64,000 nt of DNA, from positions 63,048,407 through 63,112,406 of the forward strand of contig NC_012876.2 of NCBI RefSeq assembly GCF_000003195.3, written 5' to 3'. The notes under the pieces are model-generated. The model saw only the letters and a program-made list of their open reading frames with translations. It had not been told where the DNA came from and ran no database searches. Positions within the stretch are counted from its first letter, which is position 1, and each line of letters begins with the position of its first letter. Below, piece by piece: positions 44,711-53,675 of this stretch. Source of the stretch: Sorghum bicolor (taxonomy: Eukaryota > Streptophyta > Magnoliopsida > Poales > Poaceae). A program made the translations under genes and the position numbers.

Positions 44711-44950
44711 CCCTTGTTTAGTTAAAATTTTTTTACAAAATTAGCATTATAATACTTTCGTTTGTATTTGACAAATATTGTCCAATTATGGATTAACTAG
44801 GCTTAAAAGATTTGTCTCGAAAATTACAGATAAGCTGTGCAATTAGTTATTTTTTTATCTATATTTAATACTCCATGCATATGCCGTAAAATTTGATTTG
44901 ATGGAAAATATGAAAATTTTCACAGAACCTTTTAGGAACTAAACAAGGCC
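44711..44950 (-). mobile_element. Tourist-like MITE
   Basis: CCCTTGTTTAGTTAAAA at the left, GGAACTAAACAAGGCC at the right; 240 bp, reverse orientation. Confidence 0.8.
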
Positions 44951-45137
44951 GAAATAACGCTGTTGTGCATTAATAACAGTGCTGCATCCGCACATTTATT
45001 ATTATCTTTTATAGTCGCAGCATATTTTCACTTTTCTCAGCAGATCACAGGAGGGTGCACTGCTTGCTGTCCGTGTCCGGCGATCGACCTTGCTGCAGAG
45101 TGCAGACAGTCTCTGAATCTTTGCCTGCGCTGCTGGA

Positions 45138-45494
45138 TCCTAAAATTCTCCAATCCCAAGTTTCCCACCTAAAAAATTTTCATCCATCCCATTAAATCTT
45201 TGGATATATGCATGGAACATTAAATGTAGATAAAAAAAATAAACTAATTACACAGTTTGATTAAAAATCGCGAGACGAATCTTTTAAGTCTAGTTAGTCC
45301 ATGATTAGCCTTAAGTGCTACAGTAACCCGCATGTGTTAATGACAGATTAATTATACTTAATAGATTTGTCTTGAAGTTTCCAGACGAACTGTGTAATTT
45401 GTTTTTTTATTAGTTTCTAAAACCCCTTCCGACATCCTTCCGACATATCCGATGTGACACCCAGAAATTTTTCATCCCCAATCTAAACAGGGCC
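45138..45494. mobile_element. Tourist-related composite MITE
   Basis: The left part (45140-45300) carries Tourist-family words (GCATGGAACATTAAATGTAG, CGAGACGAATCTTTTAAG). The right part (45305-45494) carries another family (CTACAGTAACCCGCATGTG, CCCCTTCCGACATCC) ending ATCTAAACAGGGCC. It may be one longer family or two fused fragments. Confidence 0.5.
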
Positions 45495-45824
45495 TTATCC
45501 TTCAGATTTTTACACAGGTGACACTAGTACTTCTTTGTTTTTTAAAGAAAAAAGAAAAAAGCCTTAGTGGAATTTGCTTGTGCGGGAACTGTCGTCGTTT
45601 CCCTCGGCGGCTCGGCCCATAATGTGCGCGGGGTCTTGGGCCCACCTGGCCTGGTGATCCTCGTGCCCGAATGGGCTACATTACATTACGGCGCCTGTCT
45701 TTCCTTCTCTGGAGGCCCAAGGAATCTTACATTAACGAACGGGCTAGATTACATTACATTACGGGCCCATGATGACGCACAGTTTTGCAAACGGCAGTGG
45801 CGAACGCATCACTGCAGCAGCCAC
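45495..45824. other. Spacer, GC-rich
   Basis: Contains two ATTACATTACGG-type words (45681 and 45756 region). No supported gene. Confidence 0.35.
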
Positions 45825-46376
45825 AGCTTATTCATTTGGCTTATCTCTACTATAATAGAATTCTTTAATTATACTTGATCCACCCATAAAATCGTCCCCC
45901 ACTGAGAGTCTCCAACCACTGTGTACCCAGGAAATTGTACACAAGAATCCTACACCATTAAAATCAATGGCTAAAGAAACACATCCACCAAAATTAATGG
46001 TCACGATTCCATGTGGGAAGCGCCTATCTCACGCCGCACTCCGCTGTCTCACGCCACAACAACCGTCGGTATGTGAGCGTCCGATCTAAGCGGCGAGGGC
46101 CGAGTCGCCAAGGACAATCCACGCAACCATGCCGATCGCGATTCGCCGCAGAGCCATCGACAACGCCCGACCATAAAGGCACGCACCTTCGTCCAGCGAC
46201 AAGGTCCAGCCATCGAGGGCTCCAGGCTCTCCATCTCCGATTCACTCTGCATTGCAGCACACAGCACGACAGCAGGTAGCCATATTCTTTGTTCTATTCT
46301 AATTTTTATGTCCGATCGGTTTAGAGCTAATGTTTAATTGGCTAATTAAACTTGTTAGAACTAGGCTACAGAATTA

Positions 46377-46771
46377 GAGCAACTCCAACACTACCTTAAA
46401 CTTCACTTGGCAAATCTTAGATTTTGCCAAGTGTAAAACTCAAATGCCAAGTGAAAAAAAGAGGCTTCTCCAACAGTTAGCTATTTTTTGGCAAATTTGG
46501 ACTATCTTGTGATTCCTGAAAAAATCAGAGAGACTTTTATGCAAAAGTTACAATCTATTTAAGGCATGCGTGCATGCTGAATGTGTGGGGCCTCACCGCA
46601 GCAGGATGCCAAACGCTCCCAACGCTCCCAAATTTGAGCCAGTTGGCCCTCTTTTTGCCAAGCATCCTATTTTGCCAAGTGCATATAGGGTAGTGTTGGA
46701 GGAGCTTTTTTCCATGTTTTGCCAAAAATTAGGATTTGCCAAGTGCATATAGGGTAGTCTTGGAGTTGCTC
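46377..46771. mobile_element. Tourist/PIF-like MITE inside the Helitron
   Basis: The ends GAGCAACTCCAACACTACC and GTAGTCTTGGAGTTGCTC are inverted, with TTA duplications (46374-46376, 46772-46774). TTTGCCAAGTGCATATAGGG is repeated near the right end. Confidence 0.8.
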
Positions 46772-47216
46772 TTAGATGGAAGATAGGTTCCTAAGAGATT
46801 GCTTAATAATTTAGTAGAGATTTTGGTGTTTTAATATATGATCGAACTTTATATATACATTTATAGAAATATTAAATTTGTTAAAACTACCCTACAAAAT
46901 ACGATCGAACTCTATTTAAACGACGTGGTCTTGATGTCAAAATTAAACTTGTTTTTAGTTCATTATTCAGTAAGTTTTTGTTTTCAGTTTATTATGTCAG
47001 TATAGCAGAATGCGGAATCCCCCCGAACCTCTCCGTGGATTGCATGTTTTTTCTTAATAAATTGGTTGGTTGGGTTTCATTTATTCTTAACAAAAAAAGG
47101 AAAACGATTAATTTTTGCCCTTTCCTCAAGGTTTATTACTTCGGCTCTTCTGCATTCTAGACATCACCGGCTGTCCACCGCTACTGCCAGCTAGAAATCT
47201 TCGTTGATATTTCACA

Positions 47217-47760
47217 ATGTCTACGTCCGAAGATACACGCGATGCGTTAAGCGATATCACGAACGTCACAGGTATACTCATATGTATGTGTACAACACCT
47301 TTGGGGTGTCTTTCTAATCTTCTGTTATACACTACTCAAATGCCACTTTAGTGATGCTTCGTGGAGGAGGGAAGAAAGAAGAGAGCAGCAGCGAATTAGT
47401 CGAGCTGAGATGTCCAGTGAACAAAGAGAAGAGATCAATAGGAAAAAACATGAATACATGTCTAACTACCGAGCACGGAAGAAGGTTACATCCCAAAATA
47501 GTAGCAATTCCTGTGCTTTGACTGAAACATTGACTGCAATATCAGCCACAGGTAATTAATCTCTTCGATAGTTTTTATTTTTATTTCTCTCTCTACTAAA
47601 GTGAAACAAACTATTGTATAACTTAGAAAAAATTATGCAGATATTAATTACTCTGAGATGGACCAAATCATGCCAATTATTTTAGACAAGGAAAATATCC
47701 CACCCGATGTACTCGAGGATCATATCCATGTTGCCATTGGCAATGTGACCATAGATTCAT
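47217..47760 (+). pseudogene. Exon remnants of a Helitron-associated protein
   Basis: Three exon-like pieces: 47217-47271 (MSTSEDTRDALSDITNVT), about 47353-47551 (a basic RREERREQQRISRAEMSSEQ region, then MSNYRARKK) and 47641-47760 (DINYSEMDQIMPIILDKENI, then PPDVLEDH). Exons 1 and 2 end in G before GT donors (GTATAC, GTAATT), and exon 3 follows a TGCAG acceptor, so phase 1 fits from exon 2 to exon 3; the exon 1-2 join does not fit cleanly. The Arg/Glu-rich block with MSxEQREExNRK resembles the N-terminal region of proteins carried by grass Helitrons. No Rep or helicase motif follows. Confidence 0.5.
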
Positions 47761-48371
47761 GTATACTTTCTTCATCTCTATGCATATGAAACCAACTTTT
47801 GTATAACTCACAAATGCTCTTCTCTAGGAGATTGAGAGGCTTCCTTGTATACAATTTTATGAAGTCATGGGATGGCGTAAGATTGCCACCGATCAACACT
47901 GTAGGTGTATATATATTCTTCAACTATAGTCCATACACTACATAGAAAATTAATAATTTAGCTTACTACTATCTGCCATGGACATCTATCAACTACACCG
48001 AGGATGGAATTCTTGGCAAACATTTTGAAGAGTCGTTCAAATGAATGTTTTGACAGCTTCCCTGAAGATCTCCAAGTTATGAAGTTATGATTAAGAACTT
48101 AGACAGAATGTAACTTAGATGGTTAAAGACTTAGCTTACTTTGCATTCTTCATGCAAAAGTGTTTCTAGATTCTATACGTGCTTAAATATATTGTGTAAA
48201 GGTTAAACTATATGAAACAAAATTATTAGATGTTTTTATGTATATCCCCGAGATAAAACCGCAGCGTTAGCAAGGGCATTATACTAGTAAGTTATAGTAG
48301 AAAGTACTGTTTTTTAATTTATTGTAAGAGAAAAATACTGCTGAATAATTAGTAGAGTCGGCTGATAAGCT

Positions 48372-49256
48372 CAAGCGACGTCGATCTCCACTTTTTTCAC
48401 GTCAGATGTGCGATGCGTCGTCGTCGCTAGCTGATGTGTGGCTACCTTCTATTCTAATTTGGTTCTCGCTACTATATATGGAGGCAGGCTGCAGGCACCC
48501 GTTTGCTCCATTTGGAGACGAGGTGCGTGGCGGATATGATTCTTCGTTTCTTCGCCTACCAGTATATATTAAGGTTTTAAGCTGTTTGAGGATGATGTAA
48601 GCTATATTTGCCTTATTACGTAGAACTTAGCGGCTACAGCCCACTATATATAGCTCCGATCCATTTAGCTTTTGCCATAGCTGTTTTAGAGATCATTTGC
48701 TAAATATCTTTATCCGGAGATTTAAAACCTTAGGTATATATGCCTTCCTGCGGCTCGACGTCTTTATTTGACCGTCAATTCATCCACTCATCATCCAGAG
48801 AAAGAAAGAAAAAAGGGTGGCCAGCCAGTGATTTTACTTGGCACCACGTCCGCTCCATTACAGCCGCACATTCCGATACGAGATATATTTCGATAGGTAT
48901 GATGATGATGGGACTGATGCAACGACTTGTATTATTGTCGCTCCAATGCGTACTTGTTTTATTGTTCCTTTTGTTTTTGTTGTTGTTGTTGTTGTTGTTA
49001 TTAATTAATTAAGCACCAAAAGTGGCACGTTACCCGGACATCGATCTCTTGCTCAACTTCTGTCTAGAAAAAGCTACGCAATCGTTGCAAAATCGTACCT
49101 AGATCGAGACAGAATACCCTGGTGGATCTTCAGAAAACATCTTGTTTTGCATGAGCTTTTTTCACTCAAAATCAGAAGCAACCACAAGGAGCCAAAGAAC
49201 TCGTGTTAAGCCACGTTATTATGGCTAATAGGCTTCGGTAGAAAAAAACGTCATTT
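48372..49256. other. Spacer before the gypsy element
   Basis: Includes a TTG trinucleotide microsatellite (about 48975-48999). No supported gene. CATTT at 49252-49256 is the left target duplication of the gypsy element. Confidence 0.45.
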
Positions 49257-51999
49257 TGTAACACCCAAAATGTGAATTTCAATTAATAGGAATTAATTGG
49301 TTTTATTTAAGAGTTTTCGTGAGCATTTAATGTAGCAAATAAATAATTTTTGTGAAAATTAAAATTTATCATAAGTTTAGTAATATGATTTTGTGCATTC
49401 ATGCTGAGACATATTTTATTTTGTGTTGGTTGTTTTTGGTTAGAAATAAATTGTGCTTTCAAAATTCTATTTGGAGAATGTTTTGGAAAAGAAACCAGAA
49501 AAGAAAAAAAAAAAGGGGAAAGCCTCTCTGGAATCTGGCCCAGCTTTCCCCTCCTCCCTCTTTGCGTTCGGCCCAGTCGCGCTCAGCTCGGCCCAGCTTG
49601 CGGCCCAGTGGCCACGCCACACGCGCGCGCGCCCCTTCCCTTTTCCCTCTCTGGCCGACAGCTGGGCCCTGCCCCTTCTCTCACTCTCTCTCACTGACGA
49701 TCGGGGCCCGCGTGTCAGCGCGTCACCTTCCCCTTCCTCGAGTCCGAGCAGGACCCGATTCCATGCCGAGCTCGATCCCAGGAAATTCGCGATTTCCTTG
49801 CCGTTTTCGCGCAAACTGACCCCTATATATCCCCTAGGGCAACCCCGCGGCCTCCTCTTTGCTTTTGGGTCGCCAAAACCGAGTCCCCGTGCCTTGCTTC
49901 GTGCGTTTTGGATCTTGCCGCGAGCCACACCGAGCCACCGCCACGACCCGACCTCCCTGTCCTCTCTCGGCCCGAGCCAAGGTTCTAGGTGAGTCCGCGG
50001 TGAGCTCCTCGTCCCTCTGGTGTTTTTTCTTTGGCTTTTGGTGCACGGTTGCGAGAAGGCCGAGAACGCCGGCGAGGTCATCCATGGCGCCGCCGTGGAG
50101 AGCTCTGCTCCGGCCGGCCACCGGCCACCCCTTTTCCCCAGCGCGCCTGAGCCGTCCGTTTGCAGATCAAAGGCGCAGATTAGATCATACCCCTTCGGGG
50201 TAACTTTTGTTAAAGAGCCCCTGGAAAAGTTGAGATTAAACCCGCAGTCCAAAACAGGTTTCCCAAAATACGCTTTCTCCTTTCGGAATACGTAAAGCTG
50301 CCGGTTGATACTGAAATACGCTTTCGGCTATTTACAAGTTTGCCATTGAAATGGTTTTGGTCATAAAATGCTCATTTTAACTCCATTTTTGTCCATTCAA
50401 ATTGCGTTAGTTTCGTAATTATATGCTCTACATGTTAGAAATATTGGTTTACTGTTTTGAAACTTTTTAATTCTGCAGTAGCATTTAATTAATTATTTCT
50501 CTATAGGAAATCTTAGAAAATTCATATCTTCCGCGTTTTAATTCCGATTTTCGTGAACTTTACGTTTATGTGATCGTAGCGCTGCGTAGAATATTTTGGT
50601 GAACCTTTATATTTGTTTTACCACTGTTTGGTGTATTGTTCTAATTATAGTTTGTTTGCTTCGTGTATGATTGTCTACATTGGATTGCGCGTTGTTGTTT
50701 GATGATTGGGATTAGACGGTGAGCCGTACGTTGGTGACCAAGCCCAAGCTTTTGAGGACCAGCAAGCTCAGGAGAGCTTTGAGCAAGGCAAGTATAACTT
50801 GGGATCATCCTTGTTACCTATTCACTTATAACTACACATATATATCATATGCATGCTATCACCTTGTCGACCTTAGCAAAATCATGGATGATTGTTACCT
50901 GGATTCCTTGCTACCTACTTGATATGCATTTGGTGTAGATGTGCTAGTGCTTGATATAATCCATGATCTTGTAAGATGATTAATAGCTATGCAATGAACG
51001 TTAAAAGATGACAAATAACGATATGAGATCTTGTCTGTAAGTGATCACCGGGACAACAGTGCAACCATGAGGGCTATAATGGCTCTGGCTTTAGCTCAGT
51101 ATGAAGAACTTTTCTAGCTTGTTAGAGGTTACCCGAAAGGGCGGAGGGGCTGAACCGACACGGGTATAGTGCGAGCCCCTGTCCCTATGTGTATAGGCTG
51201 CGCGTCATTGTGCCATTCGGAAGGGGGGTATCTATATCTGCTCGCAAAGGAAACCTTGCGGCCCTAACATGTTAGACGAACTTTTGAAAGGCTTCATAGT
51301 GATCCCTGCCGACCTCCCTAGGAAAGGGGTTAAGAGACTAGCTACCTCGGGCGAAAGGGTAAATCATGACTCATGGGTAAAGATGTACAACCTCTGCAGA
51401 GTGTAAAACTGGTATACTAGCCGTGCTCACGGTTATGAGCGGCCTTGGGGGTTCTTGCTGCGCCGACGATGAGCTTGTTAAGTTGTTATGTTCATTTGAT
51501 TATCGTTTATGCTATGAGATTAATTATGCTTACACTTGATCATGGGATAAATGGATTATATATGCTACCTTGACAATTGTTATTTAACTATGAATATGCT
51601 ATCCACCAATAAAAGCTAAATGCAGTCAAACCAGTGTCAGCTATTTGAGCCTCATGAACCCCTGGTTATACTTGTTGAGTACGATATGTGCTCACCCTTG
51701 CAATTTCCCAACACCTCAGGATATGATAACGAAGATGACTGGAATGAAGATTATCGTTATGAGTACTAGGTTTGGAGTCAACCAGTCAACAGTGTCCCTG
51801 TGTGGAGCTTCCGTCGAGAGCGTTGCTTACTTTATGCTATCATTTTTGTATGAGACTATGTGATTCGATATATATTCCGCTATGTAATAAACACTGCAAT
51901 GGTACATTTGAGATTTGTCTACTTATGTGTGTGACTATTCCTGGGGCACATATGAGTCTTTTATGCATCCTATTTTGTTCTTAAAATATGGGTGTGACA
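49257..51999 (+). repeat. 5' LTR
   Basis: Direct repeat of 58154-60895. It contains a TATA box (CTATATATC, about 49823-49831), a GC-rich leader, a consensus splice donor at 49988/49989, and AATAAA words near 51607 and at 51886-51891. If transcription starts about 30 bp after the TATA box and ends after the last AATAAA, the R region would be about 2 kb, very long for an LTR. Confidence 0.93.
49823..49831 (+). promoter_or_regulatory. TATA box of the LTR promoter
   Basis: CTATATATC in a GC-rich context, with the next 160 bp forming a leader that ends in a strong splice donor. The same site in the 3' LTR lies about 8896 bp downstream. Confidence 0.6.
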
Positions 52000-52002
52000 A
52001 AT

Positions 52003-52014
52003 TGGTATCAGAGC
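52003..52014 (+). other. Primer-binding site (initiator Met tRNA type)
   Basis: TGGTATCAGAGC lies three bases after the 5' LTR and is complementary to the 3' end of plant initiator methionyl tRNA, the common primer of plant LTR elements. Confidence 0.93.
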
Positions 52015-52192
52015 TTTGTTGACTGTAGGACGCAAACCTAGTTAGCAAATGGTCGAAAATTTAGGTCCTTATTTTACTTACTCCGTGCTTCCCACTATGG
52101 TCTTGTTATTTGTTAAAAGTTTATGCTTCTCTATCTTGCTCTATTGTGAAATTATTGCCTCCATCTGATCTATGTCTAAAAACTTTTTGTAG

Positions 52193-52990
52193 ATGCCGCC
52201 CCGCACCCGTAGTGCTGCACGCATGGCTGCTGAGGAGTACCGCGCCATGTTCAACCTAGGAGGACAACGTGTGGAGGGAGTTCCTGAGCTGGAAGATGAG
52301 GAATCAAGGGTGGAAGCTCAGGAGGAAGTGCCTGAAGATGAGGAGATGCAAGATCCACCTCCACCACAGTCTGCTAATGCAAGGATGGGATGGACTACTG
52401 AGCTGTGGATTCCAGAGGCAGATCCCAAGGATTTCTTCCATGAGAACTTGGTGCTGACATTGAAACACCATTACCCAGATTTGCAAGCCACACTGGAGTA
52501 TAACTGCACTGAGCACAAACACCCTCTGAGGAGATCCCTTTGGATTGCAGAGCTGATAGTCAAGACACTGGATGCCACTAAGGGGATTCGAAAGGTGGAA
52601 TCAAAACACATCGCTCGAATCAGCCGGGACACGATGAGAGAGAGCATGGCAGATGCAGCTTACCAGGCCTTGATCTTTTACCGTGGTAGACGCTTTGAGG
52701 ATGTTCAGTATAATGCAACATACCACTATCCTCGCTTTGTACCAGAGAAGATGACTTGGGCCATAGAAGTTGCAGATGCTTCACAACCAAAGCTTCAAGC
52801 ACAAGTGGAGTTGACCTATGAGCTGACACTCAAGGTGATAGAGTTGGAGAATGAACTGCACCGTGAGAGGAAACTGATGGAGAAAGAGCGACGGGAAGCA
52901 GATGACCTTCGAGCGGAGTTAGGCCGCCCCAAACTTCATAAGAGGCTGCATGTTGAACCCATCTTGAAGGATGCTGCACCCGAGGAATAG
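52193..52990 (+). CDS. Extra ORF upstream of gag (orf0-like), 265 aa
   Basis: An intact frame between PBS and gag. Residues about 20-55 are acidic (ELEDEESRVEAQEEVPEDEE). The middle (about 65-185) has WIPEADPKDFF, a His/Cys-containing stretch and a Trp-rich helical-looking part. Residues about 200-245 form a charged heptad-like segment (VELTYELTLKVIELENELHR onward) likely to be a coiled coil. No known domain is recognised. From memory, some rice gypsy elements (RIRE3/RIRE8) were described with an orf0 in the same place; whether this is homologous needs a search. Its ATG follows an AG acceptor-like site directly. Conservation of an open frame in such a young copy is not by itself proof of function. 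Confidence 0.75.
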   Translation: MPPRTRSAARMAAEEYRAMFNLGGQRVEGVPELEDEESRVEAQEEVPEDEEMQDPPPPQSANARMGWTTELWIPEADPKDFFHENLVLTLKHHYPDLQATLEYNCTEHKHPLRRSLWIAELIVKTLDATKGIRKVESKHIARISRDTMRESMADAAYQALIFYRGRRFEDVQYNATYHYPRFVPEKMTWAIEVADASQPKLQAQVELTYELTLKVIELENELHRERKLMEKERREADDLRAELGRPKLHKRLHVEPILKDAAPEE

Positions 52991-53651
52991 AAAAAGAACC
53001 CATATGTAATAGTAAACGTTAGTAGTTGCGAGTTAGTTCGAGTCTTTTGCTAGTGTGGTGTGAACTTGGTGTGCTCGCTGATTTGTTATTATGAATATGT
53101 GTGATTTGGATTTTTGTAATGAGTGCTGGGACTTTGTGGGCATGTCCACAAGTTCCCTAGTTAAAAACCTTAAGTAAGAACATGAATAAATAGCGGGTTG
53201 GGGTCATATCCTGTTTCTGTCTTTTGCTGTTTTCTGGAGCAGTCTGCCATGATTCTGGAATAAATCAAATTCTGTTCGTGCAATGTTCATCAAATTTTTC
53301 TGGGAATAAGTAGACTTTCATATCTTTCCAATGCCACAAGAATGATCATATCATCTATTATGAGCTGTGAGTTATGACTGTTTAAAGTTGAGGTTTCTGC
53401 GCAGTCTGGAATTCTGGAACAGCTTCGGTTGTACACAGTTTTTGATTAAACTAACGTTGGAATCTGGTAATATGATCTAAATGAAAGTTGCAGACAATTT
53501 CTTTATCTTTCCAACGGTGTACAGCATGTGTCCTTTTGAATTCTGGAACTCGAGATATTACTGATTTTCTGATCTGCTGATGTTGGATGTTACCCAGAAA
53601 ATTTCAGATTCGGTTAACTCTTGTAATTGCCATGTTGGACATTACTAAGAT
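52991..53651. other. Non-coding gap between upstream ORF and gag
   Basis: About 660 bp, T-rich, with repeated TTCTGGAA-type words (53237, 53256, 53409, 53540 region). It ends in a branch-site word and acceptor before the gag ATG, so it behaves like the end of an intron. Confidence 0.5.
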
Positions 53652-53675
53652 GTGTTTATATACCTTGGAATGCAG

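Larger units (their letters stand above)
45844..48287 (+). mobile_element. Helitron, non-autonomous, about 2.44 kb
   Basis: It begins TCTCTACTATAATAG and ends GGGCATTATACTAG, lies between host A (45843) and T (48288), and makes no target duplication, which are the Helitron rules (5' TC, 3' CTAG, A/T insertion). The 3' end has the grass-type CCGCAGCGTTAGCAAGGGC segment where a short hairpin is usual, here partly eroded. Exons at 47217-47760 look like the N-terminal part of a Helitron-associated protein, but Rep and helicase domains are missing. A MITE (46377-46771) is nested inside. Confidence 0.78.
45825..48371. mobile_element. Small MITE split by the Helitron
   Basis: The left piece (45825-45843, AGCTTATTCATTTGGCTTA) and right piece (48288-48371, TAAGTTATAGTAG to GGCTGATAAGCT) join into a 103-bp MITE whose ends are inverted. 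Its interior (GAAAGTACTG, GTAAGAGAAAAATACTG) matches the family at 3321-3403. The Helitron at 45844-48287 separates the pieces. Confidence 0.7.
49989..53675 (+). other. Candidate leader intron of the gypsy RNA
   Basis: The donor TCTAG|GTGAGT is at 49988/49989. Two acceptors sit directly before start codons: TTTTTGTAG|ATG at 52192/52193 (upstream ORF) and GGAATGCAG|ATG at 53675/53676 (gag). The second has a perfect TACTAAG branch-site word at 53643-53649, 27 nt before the AG. Alternative use would give RNAs starting with either ORF. Inference from consensus only. Confidence 0.45.

Noticed and set aside
52003..52014. tRNA gene near the PBS
   Set aside because: Only the 12-base primer complement is present; there is no cloverleaf.
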